Source: Brevipalpus yothersi (taxonomy: Eukaryota > Arthropoda > Arachnida > Trombidiformes > Tenuipalpidae). Taken from it: a stretch of DNA of 21,696 bases. The notes beneath the pieces were generated by a model. That model was not told where the DNA came from. It did not search any database and was given only the letters and a program-made list of their open reading frames with translations. Location of the stretch: NCBI GenBank assembly GCA_003956705.1, contig QZCP01000347.1, positions 1 to 21,696 of the forward strand, in the 5' to 3' direction. Shown in pieces: positions 1-7,319 of this stretch. Each line of letters opens with the position of its first letter. Position 1 is the first letter of the stretch. A program made the position numbers and the translations under genes.

Positions 1-55
1 AGAATATTTGGAGTTCAAAAGTTATTATACTGGATAGAGAAATAAAGATGTAGTG

Positions 56-126
56 ATGAAAGGAAAAATCTTAACTCTAACAAGTTTGCTCATTTTGCTC
101 TTGATGTGGAACACGACTTTGAAGTA
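56..126 (+). CDS. possible signal-peptide first exon of an unidentified gene
   Basis: The sequence opens an ATG frame encoding Met-Lys-Gly-Lys followed by a strongly hydrophobic run (ILTLTSLLILLLMW) and then Asn-Thr-Thr-Leu, about 23 residues. It ends at a GT (GTAATT) usable as a splice donor, with an in-frame stop just beyond. A basic start plus a leucine-rich core is what a eukaryotic signal peptide looks like. I find no convincing continuation exon before the duplicated block that begins near 654. It may be a leftover first exon or a chance frame. Confidence 0.2.
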
Positions 127-128
127 AT

Positions 129-437
129 TTGATCCCACGGTAAGAGAAATTCAATAATTCTATCACCATGAAAATTTTACCATTTTCATATAGAAACCTT
201 TTACTTATACTCTTTAAAAAATTTTGACCCAGATTAATGAATAATATCTAGGGCCAAGATCAGTGATGGTAACAAAACGCGGGAAAAATCTATATTCGCT
301 AGAGTTACAATAAAATATTGATTTTATTCAAAATCGCTTCTAAAACACATGATTTCCTTTTTTTTCCTTGTGCAAGGTTTGGTTCGATTGTTAGAATAGG
401 AATTTCCGCTGGAAATAGACAGATTTCGATAAATTAG
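129..437. other. AT-rich non-coding stretch, nothing recognised
   Basis: I see short homopolymer runs, an AATAAA-type hexamer near 310, and no open frame with splice signals. No function is assigned. Confidence 0.4.
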
Positions 438-651
438 GCCAGAAAAGGTATGAAAAGAGAGGTTCCAGAGGGAAAAAGCGCGAACAAGATGCATGAGTAC
501 AATTTCCCCTGGAAGTTACCATCCTCTACTCACAACAATTACTATTAGACGAGAAAAAGTATGAAAAGTGAGGAAAGAGCGAGCACGAGTTACATGGGCA
601 CAATTTTCCCGGGGAAGTTAAGATCCTCTATTCACAACGATTACTTTAAAT
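438..651. repeat. imperfect tandem repeat, two units of about 105-110 bp
   Basis: The segment from about 440 (gaaaaggtatgaaaag) is repeated from about 553 (gaaaaagtatgaaaag). Shared blocks follow in the same order: a gcg-rich purine stretch, tacaattt(c/t)ccc(c/g)gg(g)gaagtta, and atcctcta(c/t)tcacaac(a/g)attact. The second unit can be read as a 63-codon frame (561-752), but the first unit does not keep that frame, so coding is unlikely. The repeat ends where homology to the distant segmental copy starts. Confidence 0.6.
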
Positions 652-1271
652 CATCTATCAAAGTTTTCATTGGAGCAAGTCCAAGCGAATTGAGCAAAGT
701 GAGGAAAATGAGCATAACACTAGTATACGAGATGAGAAATTCATCAAATTAATTTCACAGATACAATTTGTCCAGATTGATCAGATGATGAGTAATAAAC
801 TTCTCAAAATGCTGTATGAACCTATACACCTAAATACATGTACATTACCTTGAATCAAGGTCCTTGATCTGTAGCATTGATCGAATTGATTCCATCAAGT
901 AATTCATTCAATAGATGGCAGGGTATCTTCTTATTAGGACTTTGAAAGCGCCAGATTTAAAAATTTTTCTTTCCTCAATCGACAAAACTTTTGTAACAAA
1001 TTAAATTAAAACAAATTTTCTTTTGCCAAAAGTTGATATGATTTGTATTGACATTGATCAGTGTTGTTGATTGTTAATCAAGAGATTGACTTCTCTCATT
1101 GTCACTTCTGTTCAACTGATTACGATAACGATTGTATCCAGTTGTTGTGTGCAGTAGACGAATTTTGGTTGCGTGTTGTGGTAAACTCAATCATCTTGTA
1201 TGGCTAACACATATTCAAAAAATGTGCGTTACTGGCAATAATGATTGTTTAGATACATGATTGATAATCAG

Positions 1272-1385
1272 GTAAGATTTGAATTTATTGTTCTTTGGGC
1301 TTTAACCTCTGTTGGAGGTGATTTAAGTTAATAATCAATCTCGATTGATTGATGCTGATTTTCTTTCTTCTCTTGTTTTCCTCAG
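1272..1385 (+). other. TRAPPC2: 5'UTR intron of TRAPPC2 (unit 1)
   Basis: The donor CAG|GTAAGA sits at 1271/1272. The acceptor lies after a pyrimidine-rich run (tttctttcttctcttgttttcctcag) at 1385/1386. The 114-bp length and both splice sites are conserved in the duplicate at 17843-17956, which supports a real intron. It lies 46 bp upstream of the first TRAPPC2 ATG, so it is a leader intron. Confidence 0.65.
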
Positions 1386-1431
1386 GTAGTCTAATATTTA
1401 CAATTTAAATGTAGAGGAAGTGCAACACACA

Positions 1432-1563
1432 ATGACTTCGAGCAATACACAAGGTTCAAGTTATTATTTTGTTATCGTTGGGAAGAGTGATAATCCAATA
1501 TTTGAATTAGAGTATACCACCAAATCTGGGGATAAACCTTCCGAAAATCGTTTTCTATCATAA
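1432..1563 (+). pseudogene. TRAPPC2: truncated 5' copy of TRAPPC2 (43 codons then stop)
   Basis: This frame matches residues 1-43 of the full TRAPPC2 just downstream. It differs by five synonymous changes, then Tyr to Phe, then a Gln codon CAA that has become TAA, after which homology is lost. It keeps the original leader, including the 5'UTR intron shared with the unit at 18003. The fragment contains only the first strands of the longin-like fold and cannot be a working subunit. If transcribed with the downstream gene it would act as a long upstream ORF. It could also be read as a regulatory leader, but a broken tandem copy is the simplest view. Confidence 0.85.
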
Positions 1564-1895
1564 CTTATTGGGATTGTGCCTGTCACAGTGATCATTGTGA
1601 TATATCGGTTCACCATCTTCCAATTGTGGAAACTATATCAGTTTGTCTCGGTACGATTTTAATTTTTTCACATTATGCTGCATACTTTTTACAGTTTTAT
1701 TATTTCTCCTTGGATCAACAGATAATAGAGCGAGCAAAATCAACTTTCATTCCGGTAAAACGTATGCCTTTAACAGAGAATCCACGTTCAAGACGCTTCT
1801 TCATGTTGTAACGAATTGTTGGAGACGGTATAACTGGACAAAGACGCTGCAATTCATCACCTTTCTCAACACACTTTGGGACCCACTCATACACG
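1564..1895. other. unique spacer between the broken and full TRAPPC2 copies
   Basis: These 332 bp have no counterpart in the other segmental unit. They separate the truncated start region from the full coding region and would have to serve as the immediate leader of the full copy. Candidate splice acceptors follow acttttta at 1694 and tggatca at 1721, and either could receive the leader donor at 1271. Open frames exist on both strands (plus 1626-1811; minus about 1912-1715), including a basic minus-strand stretch with Pro-Ser-Pro-Thr-Ile-Arg, but I recognise no family. Confidence 0.5.
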
Positions 1896-2339
1896 ATGAC
1901 TTCGAGCAACACACAAGGTTCAAGTTATTATTTTGTTATCGTGGGGAAGAGTGATAATCCAATTTTTGAGTTAGAGTATACCACCAAATCTGGTGATAAA
2001 CCTTCCGAAAATCGTTATCTATCACAATTTATTGCTCATTCTTCGCTGGATCTTATTGATGAATCGCTGTTCAACTCGAATCTAATGTATCTCAAAGTGA
2101 TGGATAAATTTAACGAATATTTCGTCAATGCTTTCGTTGGTGCAGCGAGTAGTGTAAAATTTCTTCTTCTTCATGATGCAAGCAAAATTGATGATAATAG
2201 TGTAAAAAATTTCTTTACCGAAATGTATGAATTGTACTGTAAATTTATTCTCAATCCGTTCTATGAACTCCACACACCGATACGATCAACAGTATTTGAT
2301 AAGAAAGCTCTTGTGATGGCAAAAAAATATTTTCCGTGA
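1896..2339 (+). CDS. TRAPPC2: TRAPPC2 (sedlin), trafficking protein particle complex subunit 2, copy 1
   Basis: This is a 147-residue protein; known sedlins have about 140. TRAPPC2 is a small core subunit of the TRAPP complexes, which tether transport vesicles at the ER-Golgi boundary and help activate Rab1-type GTPases. Motifs visible in order are SYYFVIVG followed by DNPIFELE (first strands), LSQFIAHSSLDLIDE (the helix carrying the aspartate equivalent to sedlin D47), YLKVMDKFNEYFVNAFV, KFLLLHD, and the C-terminal NPFYE...PIRS.VFD. The single coding exon has no intron. The ATG at 1896 is chosen because it matches the start in the other copies. The protein is identical to the copy at 18003. 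Its native leader has been replaced by the 1564-1895 spacer, so its promoter or splicing may differ. Identity is very sure; expression is not known. Confidence 0.95.
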   Translation: MTSSNTQGSSYYFVIVGKSDNPIFELEYTTKSGDKPSENRYLSQFIAHSSLDLIDESLFNSNLMYLKVMDKFNEYFVNAFVGAASSVKFLLLHDASKIDDNSVKNFFTEMYELYCKFILNPFYELHTPIRSTVFDKKALVMAKKYFP

Positions 2340-2824
2340 TCTTTGCCTAGGAATTTTTCTACACTTTTCCCTCTCTTTCAACGACTTTTTTTCAAGTTGC
2401 TCTCCTCAACATCAACAATTATGTTCATGTCCTTTTTTTGTTATGATTAACGTTGTGAAGTGATCCATTTTCTCCTAACACCCATGTTTTCAACCGAAAA
2501 GCATCCATGTATATCAAAGGATAACTCATCAGAGGTAAGAACATATCGTTTGTATGAAATTATTCCAACCTTCAGAAGTATGAGAGTCATATCTTTGTCC
2601 CAATTATCGAGTGATGTCGACTCCGATGATGCTAGCATCTTGGTAAACATAGTGATCTTCTTGATTGGATATCGGTGTGCACCGGTGTCAAGACTTAAAC
2701 GCTGAAATTCCGAAAGCTGTGAATCTTCATGGTTCATTCGATGGAAATGATGAAGAAGATGGAAAAGAGAGAAATAAATGATGAAAATAACAGCGAAAGA
2801 GAGGAGTATGAGGAAAGAGCGAGC

Positions 2825-2827
<3 letters not shown>
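2340..2827. other. TRAPPC2 3' flank, probably non-coding
   Basis: This stretch is conserved in unit 2 (18447-18914). Both strands carry open frames here (plus 2460-2705; minus 2932-2447). However, nearly all base changes between the two units alter residues in either frame (for example Asp/Gly, Ala/Thr, Phe/Ser), so there is no sign of purifying selection on a protein. An AATAAA at 2773-2778 could serve as a distant polyadenylation signal. Confidence 0.5.

Positions 2828-2885
<58 letters not shown>
2828..2885. repeat. (GA)n microsatellite
   Basis: An almost pure GA dinucleotide run of about 58 bp. A matching tract of about 60 bp lies at the same place in the other segmental unit (18915-18974). 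Confidence 0.95.
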
Positions 2886-2888
<3 letters not shown>

Positions 2889-3410
2889 TGTGTTGATTGA
2901 TGTAAGATTAGCTTGGATGTAATGTACTTCACTCAATTGTAGTGATTTTCTGATTCTATTTCACTAGATAATCTTTGTTTTTACTACCCGAAATCAATAT
3001 AAACCGCCTCAGATGAATGTACAACATTTTCCGACATTTATAGCGAAAATTTTCTAATTTTGGGTGGGTTTTGAGAACAATGTATTTATGAATGTACGAA
3101 AACAAAGTAACGGGTAAGCTCTCGTGAGGAGTGTAATGTGTAAAAATTCAAATATTGCCTAGATATCTTCCACCAGTATGTGTACTGTGTGTGAGTTTGA
3201 TATGCCTTGAGCATCAGCTGAACTTTGTTGAAAAGTCCTCTTTCTCAATAATCATGAGATGATCATTTTGGAAGACATCTGAAGGGAAGATTATGTCTAA
3301 ACACTCAATATTCTGTAATTGTTTATTATTATTAATATCTTTCCTCAATTGATTACGCCTCTTTCCTGTTGAAAGATTTCCTGTGGAGGATATAGATATA
3401 CAAGATTCTC
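2886..3410. other. AT-rich flank, partly conserved in the second unit
   Basis: About 2886-3080 aligns with 18975-19160. About 3090-3310 is largely missing from unit 2, which resumes near 19195. I see no open frame with supporting splice sites and no RNA gene. Confidence 0.4.
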
Positions 3411-3415
3411 TCATG

Positions 3416-3618
3416 AGTAAACGGAGAAGCCAAACAGTTCATGAGAACGAGGCAAATTAGAGAAAGAACAAGAAAAATTCTTATTATCAATACTATTTCA
3501 TCCACATCATTTTTGATAACCAATTCTGTATCATTCACCTTCTCAAACATCATCAAAATAGTACATGTTGTACAATCACTCTCTATAATAGCGTCAATCA
3601 GACTAAGTTCTTACTACG
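3416..3618 (+). pseudogene. first unit of a tandem pair of small membrane-peptide ORFs, frameshifted
   Basis: This unit resembles the 54-codon frame at 3619-3783 but has one extra A after ATGAGTA, which shifts the start out of frame and leads to a stop after 15 codons. Past the shift the frame still encodes a basic stretch (RTRQIRERTRK) followed by a hydrophobic segment. Its stop (TAA, 3624-3626) overlaps the ATG of the second unit. The same extra base is present in the segmental copy at 19291, so the lesion predates that duplication. Which unit is ancestral is uncertain. Confidence 0.4.
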
Positions 3619-3783
3619 ATGAGTAACGGGAAAGCCGAACAGTTCCTGAGAACGAGGCAAATTAGAAAAAGAACAAGAAAAATTCTCATCATCAATCTTT
3701 TTTCATTTACACCATTTCTAATTATCAACTTTGTGTCACTAACATCTTCGAGCACCATCGATACAGCGCATGATGTTCAATAA
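3619..3783 (+). CDS. possible small basic-hydrophobic peptide (54 aa), second tandem unit
   Basis: The ATG frame encodes a short polar start (MSNGKAEQF), a basic cluster (RTRQIRKRTRK) and one hydrophobic segment (ILIINLFSFTPFLIINFVSL), then a polar tail. That is the shape of a small single-pass membrane protein. Compared with the preceding unit, many differences fall on third positions and are silent (Leu, Ile, Asn, Val and Ser codons), which suggests coding ancestry. Unit 2 of the large duplication lacks this second tandem copy. No family is recognised, and a spliced longer gene is possible. Confidence 0.35.
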   Translation: MSNGKAEQFLRTRQIRKRTRKILIINLFSFTPFLIINFVSLTSSSTIDTAHDVQ

Positions 3784-3839
3784 CTCACTATGCTAATGTG
3801 AATCAAACTTTTTACTGGAATAAAAATTAACCATTTCTT

Positions 3840-4200
3840 TTTATTCCAACTACGAATATCATTTGGTCGATATTGGTAAATCATTTGATCAATCACTATT
3901 ATTTCCTTTCTTTCTCCTTCTTTCGCTTCCTTCAGATAAAACTCTGCCATTTAATTTTGATGAATCTGATACCAATATCACCAAGATTGCTATTTTAATT
4001 CATTTGAGCTTATTTGATCACAATGGATGGTGTGTTGCAATTCATTTTCACGTGTATATCACACATGTATACATGTTTACATGTATTTATATGTTGATCC
4101 ACAATATATTGACTTTCTACCTTGATTGCAGTAATCACTTGAATTTTATCATCAAATAACTGAAAGCTTCCCACTAGTTCTTTCTCTTCGAAAAGTTCGT
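3840..4200 (+). pseudogene. decayed counterpart of the exon pair at 19522-19687
   Basis: The segment around 3852-3872 (gaatatcatttggtcgatatt, then GTAAAT) matches the exon ending at 19555. After a pyrimidine-rich run and CAG, gataaaactctgcc matches the exon starting at 19606. Unit 1 has no ATG at the start, carries an insertion of about 155 bp inside the second exon (about 3955-4130, with a 14-bp perfect palindrome acatgtatacatgt), and acquires an in-frame TAA in the distal part. The pair therefore looks broken here. Confidence 0.4.
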
Positions 4201-4378
4201 GGAAAATATCGATATGAATGAGTGTTCCTAAGTCACCGTTTCAATTATTAGAGAAAAATAAGAAATATCTTCTGCACCTTCACACTGATGCTTATTTATT
4301 ACCTATTAATACTTTGTGTTACACAACATGTATCCACAATTATTTCAACTTTCTTTCTCTCTCCATCTCTTCTCACAG

Positions 4379-4607
4379 CTGGGTCTTACGAGTCAGGAAG
4401 AGTAATATTAGCACTAATCAGTGTCAAATGCTCGTGATTATGTGACCTTTAACTTACAGTGGATCTTTTAAACGCGTCTTGTGTGTATTGATTTGTACAA
4501 TTATTGCTTCAACTTCGATTGAAGAGCTGGAATATCCCCCATGTGTGATCAGTTCGCCACCAAAAAAATTCTCATCTAACAGCTATCACCTTAGTAATTA
4601 CCATTAA
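4379..4607 (+). CDS. possible exon pair with hydrophobic segment, unidentified gene
   Basis: After the acceptor ctcttctcacag a short exon reads LGLTSQE in frame. It can leave at GTAATA and rejoin after cttacag at 4459 in matching phase, continuing as DGSFK and a signal- or membrane-like segment (RVLCVLICTIIAS), then a polar tail ending at TAA 4605-4607. In the other segmental unit the second acceptor has changed from ACAG to ACCG and the frame hits a stop early, so that copy is broken. The opposite strand is also open over part of this interval, with a donor-like GTAAGT, so strand is not certain. Confidence 0.3.
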
Positions 4608-5270
4608 ACCATCATCTTCATCATCCTCATCATTATCATCGGTAGCATGAACGACAACAAAAATCAATTCTTCTTCTCTCCAATAGACATTGATCATTCA
4701 CAAAAACATGCAAACAAAAGTTCTATCGACTATTAACAACTCAGTGTGAGAATGGATGGCCAATTCTTTGAAAGTTTGGTGAAGTGACCGCAGCCGATGA
4801 AACGTACAAAATCAAACTATCATCGAAAAGCTACTGTGAACAACGCGGCCTAGGCTGATGATTTCGATCGTTTCGCCTATATCAACAGAATATAGAGTAT
4901 CTGAAAGCGGCCAAGGCTGATATTATTCCCTGGAAGGGGATAACACTTATTTGTATCTCCTCTCATCTAATCTCTAACTTTCCTCTCTTATTAACGATAA
5001 GTTATTCTTCTCCTAAAGCTTTACTCTTACCAGGTCACTGGTGGTCAGCAATGCCAGGGACAAGCTCTTATTCGAGTACTGCCCACATTTCTGATGGGTG
5101 ATGCTCCGGCTTCTACTCCTTTCTGTGATTCTTAATCATCATATGCATTCTTCATGAATTAATTGAAGGTTGATTTTGAGGATTTTCTGATAGTAATTGC
5201 ATCGGCTGATTACTAACTTGTATGCTATGCACCTCCTTACGAATTAGATTCCATTTTGTTCTTCTGCACC
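4608..5270. other. mixed block with possible exon remnants, no confident gene
   Basis: About 4608-4800 aligns with 20680-20880. About 4810-5240 is unique to unit 1. Several short frames near 4690-4830 are open on the minus strand, for example one with the stretch QTFKELAIHSHT that is conserved with synonymous changes in unit 2. None can be joined into a convincing gene. A short direct repeat, gcggcc(t/a)aggctgat, occurs at about 4847 and 4907. Confidence 0.3.
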
Positions 5271-5309
5271 CAGTGACTGATTGAAGTGAGACTGAACAAT
5301 TTAGACATA

Positions 5310-5594
5310 ATGATCAGCCCATCAACAAAACCTAAGGAACACGATGGGCCATATTGGGTTCACGAATATTTTTTTCGGTTAAAGATATGCACCAACATTT
5401 ATCATCATGGCTCAATCATAAACATTCATGGAGTCTCATCTAAGGTGAGAAAACATTTTTGATTGACTCGATAATTTTCCATCGTAGAGGTTGAAAGTGA
5501 ATACCGAATGTACCTATTTCTATAGATTAGCTGGAAGACACTTCAAATATGTGATCAACACATCTGGCTTTTGAAAAATCTCTTAATAAAGAAA
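5310..5594 (+). CDS. possible two-exon 5' part of an unidentified gene
   Basis: Exon 1 (5310-5444) runs from ATG through 45 codons (MISPSTKPKEHDG..., YWVHEYFFRLK, then SIINIHGVSSK) to the donor AAG|GTGAGA. After a 81-bp intron ending in tttctatag, exon 2 (5526-5594) continues in phase 0 for 23 codons (ISWKTLQICDQHIWLLKNLL...) up to GTAGGA, next to a GA microsatellite. In the other segmental unit the same stretch has an early TGA, frameshifts and no clean second exon, so that copy is broken. Amino-acid composition looks protein-like, but I do not recognise a domain. Later exons may be the open segments at 5700-5870 or 6124-6257. Confidence 0.35.
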
Positions 5595-5598
5595 GTAG

Positions 5599-5611
5599 GA
5601 GAGAGAGAGAG

Positions 5612-5698
<87 letters not shown>

Positions 5699-5699
5699 T
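5599..5699. repeat. (GA)n followed by (GACA)n microsatellite
   Basis: About 80 bp of GA dinucleotides with one interruption (aatg at about 5612) pass directly into a GACA tetranucleotide run. The same GA-to-GACA compound structure appears as its reverse complement at 6986-7055, suggesting a shared origin for the tracts. Confidence 0.95.
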
Positions 5700-5869
5700 A
5701 GAGAAAGAACCGTTCTTTATCCCTGTGTTCCTTTATTTCTCTTCATATCAATTTTGGAAAAACCATGAATTTTTTCTTGGCTCGCAAAGCAATAAATTTG
5801 TTTACGATTTTAACGGCCGAGTTATAGCGGGCTTTCCTGATCTTTTTCCTTGGATTTCAAGACCTAGGA

Positions 5870-5872
<3 letters not shown>
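5700..5872 (+). other. open segment, possible exon between microsatellites
   Basis: One forward frame is open across the whole segment and reads ...QFWKNHEFFLGSQSNKF, then VYDFNGRVIAGFPDLFPWI. The pattern of Phe.Gly, Tyr-Asp and Gly-Phe-Pro...Phe-Pro recalls a hemopexin-type repeat, but that is only a resemblance. No good acceptor lies directly upstream. The matching part of unit 2 differs by a one-base indel that shifts the frame. Confidence 0.2.

Positions 5873-5926
<54 letters not shown>
5873..5926. repeat. (CT)n microsatellite
   Basis: A pure CT run of about 54 bp. It corresponds to the CT tract that ends the window at 21646-21696, and so marks the last point where the two segmental units can be compared. 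Confidence 0.95.
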
Positions 5927-5931
<5 letters not shown>

Positions 5932-6123
5932 CTTTTTGGTATCCTTTCCTCCCAATAGAAGTTTTTCTGTGAAATTAAAGAAGAAGAATGAATTTCCTCT
6001 TGGAGAGAAAGATAGAGAGGAAGGAGAGTTATAGTTTAAAAATAAAGTTGAGAGTTTTTACTATTTGATACTGCATGTATGTTCATGAATATATTTGACT
6101 GATTTTTCAATATCCGTGTTCAG

Positions 6124-6257
6124 GTCATAGAAAAGATACTCTTTATTTTGACTGGATTATTGTGGACCTATCTGACATACCTGTGTTAAGAAAACTATTG
6201 TCTTTATATAAAAATTTGGAAGAAGAATGTTTTTTTTTCATGTCATTGACCCTTTAA
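6124..6257 (+). CDS. possible terminal exon of an unidentified gene
   Basis: The acceptor tttttcaatatccgtgttcag precedes a frame (entered with two leftover bases) of 43 codons: HRKDTLYFDWIIVDLSDIP, then VLRKLLSLYKNLEEEC, ending at TAA 6255-6257. A second frame is open for 21 codons and reads as a hydrophobic helix (ILFILTGLLWTYLTYL), so the true phase is unsure. It may belong with the exons at 5310-5594. No domain is recognised. Confidence 0.25.
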
Positions 6258-6430
6258 TGATTTGGATTTTTTTGTGATTTTCATTTTTATGATTCCAATA
6301 CATGTATTTACATGCATGTGTTTCCAAGTATTGTTCAAATTCATCAGATATCCAACATAATGAATTCAAAGCTCAAAGGATGAATTGAANCATCTTAAAA
6401 TACTGCAATATTCTTAATCGGGAAGGAACG
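6258..6430. other. AT-rich non-coding stretch containing one undetermined base
   Basis: No open frame or splice structure is visible. Base 6390 is N. A short palindromic acatgtatttacatgcatgt lies near 6301. Confidence 0.4.
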
Positions 6431-6436
6431 AAATTA

Positions 6437-6533
6437 TTGCCAAAATCGGTTATCAGCAGACTAACTTTTTTCGTTGAGACTTGTAACAACGATTATTTGA
6501 CCATTTTTATGGATATTATTATAGTTGATATTT

Positions 6534-6596
<63 letters not shown>

Positions 6597-6727
6597 CCTT
6601 TCTTTCATTAGTTTCTTTGGTTTTATTAGGTTTTGGAGATAGCGAAGAGCGATGCTTTAATGCTCTACTCACTTGCGATGATGTCCAAATATTTTCGCTT
6701 TACTTTGGATCCCTTATTGAGACCTAA
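6437..6727 (+). CDS. possible exon pair flanking a CT tract
   Basis: A forward frame reads PKSVISRLTFFVETCNNDY, then LTIFMDIIIVDIF. It then crosses the CT microsatellite and continues after two acceptor-like TTAG sites as GFGDSEERCFNALLTCDD, then VQIFSLYFGSLIET and a stop. Splicing from GTTGAT near 6524 to the second TTAG would instead open another frame (VLEIAKSDALMLYSLAMM...). Both readings look protein-like, so the structure cannot be settled from sequence alone. The CT tract is more likely intronic than translated. Confidence 0.25.
6538..6591. repeat. (CT)n microsatellite
   Basis: A CT run of about 54 bp directly upstream of pyrimidine-rich sequence and acceptor-like attag motifs at 6610 and 6630. 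Confidence 0.95.
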
Positions 6728-6749
6728 TTTTTGTAGTATTTGAATTTTC

Positions 6750-6938
6750 ATGAATTCAAATCATAAAAGGTGTTCATCATTCATCGGATCGATCTCGCAT
6801 TCATCATTTCTATTTCAATTTATTATCGCAACTTCCCTTAGCCCATTATCGAGATTCATAGCCGATGATCTGAGCGGCGTTAACATTGGTACCATAGGTG
6901 CTGTGATCTCGATATTTTTCGCTCATTCTATGATGTAG
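6750..6938 (+). CDS. possible small ORF with C-terminal hydrophobic segment
   Basis: An ATG frame of 62 codons encodes a Ser/His-rich start and then ATSLSPLSRFIADDLSG, followed by VNIGTIGAVISIFFAHSMM and a stop. It could be a terminal exon, entered after a splice site such as cttag at 6841. The minus strand is also open here. No family is recognised, and there is no second copy in the window to test for coding. Confidence 0.2.
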   Translation: MNSNHKRCSSFIGSISHSSFLFQFIIATSLSPLSRFIADDLSGVNIGTIGAVISIFFAHSMM

Positions 6939-6985
6939 CATGAAATGTTGGAACTCTATATCTGCTCGAGTTTCCGCACTATAAC

Positions 6986-7055
<70 letters not shown>
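6986..7055. repeat. (CTGT)n followed by (CT)n microsatellite
   Basis: Five to six CTGT units pass into a CT run of about 50 bp. It is followed by a long pyrimidine-rich stretch to 7090 and an acceptor-like ccggacag. Confidence 0.95.
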
Positions 7056-7057
<2 letters not shown>

Positions 7058-7099
7058 TTCTTTCTCTCCTTCTTTCTTTCTTTCTCTCCTCCTTCGCCG

Positions 7100-7290
7100 G
7101 ACAGAGAAGGTATCGTGTGACACCTCCTTTGGTCATCGGGTCCTCCCTTCGGCAAAGAGGGAGCAAACTACTTCTTCCTTTTGTCCAAGTTTTCCAATAG
7201 AATTTTTCTTGAAATCTCTTCGTCTTACCAAGTTTATCAATTCTTTTCCTTCCGTCCAAGTTGGTAGTGATCCACTTTATCCATTTTTGA
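7100..7290. other. segment open on both strands, strand of coding not resolved
   Basis: Forward, after the acceptor-like ccggacag, a frame reads EKVSCDTSFGHRVLPSAKRE onward, including FPIEFFLKSLRLTKFIN, to a stop near 7295. In reverse, a frame over about 7290-7090 reads DGRKRIDKLGKTKRFQEKF onward. Local GC is higher than in the neighbours. This could be an upstream exon of the gene at 7320-8252, but no donor/acceptor pair with a strong consensus and matching phase links them. Confidence 0.25.
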
Positions 7291-7319
7291 GTTGAATTTT
7301 CTCTGTTTGGTCATACAAG

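Larger units (their letters stand above)
654..5926. repeat. segmental duplication, unit 1 (partner at 17271-21696)
   Basis: From ctatcaaagtttt onward this unit aligns colinearly with 17271 to the window end. It covers the TRAPPC2 upstream region and 5'UTR intron, the coding region, the 3' flank, the GA tract at 2828, the exon-like blocks at 3400-3600, 3840-4160 and 4250-4740, then 5240-5594 and the CT tract at 5873. Identity is near complete over TRAPPC2 and falls with distance. Unit 1 has extra sequence at 1432-1895 (second TRAPPC2 start), about 3600-3800, about 4000-4130 and about 4810-5240, and lacks the segment matching about 19872-20360. This is direct orientation with an offset of about 16.6 kb. 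Confidence 0.9.

Noticed and set aside
2082..2273. minus-strand frame inside TRAPPC2 (also 18189-18380)
   Set aside because: Antisense shadow of a conserved coding region; it is identical in both copies only because TRAPPC2 is.
2460..2705. 81-codon plus-strand frame downstream of TRAPPC2, also open at 18567-18812
   Set aside because: The two copies differ almost only by residue-changing substitutions. The shared openness is explained by recent duplication.
2447..2932. 161-codon minus-strand open frame beginning in a Ser-Leu repeat
   Set aside because: The N-terminal half is translated GA/CT microsatellite. In the rest, the differences from the segmental copy at 18572-19018 mostly change residues and move the stop, so there is no sign of coding constraint.
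4055..4095. palindromic acatgtatacatgt cluster as a regulatory site
   Set aside because: It lies in an insertion private to unit 1 and is simple alternating AT-rich sequence; similar runs occur near 6301.
5571..5768. frame with long Arg-Glu repeats
   Set aside because: It is translation through the (GA)n/(GACA)n microsatellite; the real signal ends at the donor-like GTAGGA at 5595.
6846..7259. 137-codon minus-strand frame rich in Arg-Glu
   Set aside because: Its centre is microsatellite. The two ends read like protein, but the forward strand does equally well, so no gene is called.
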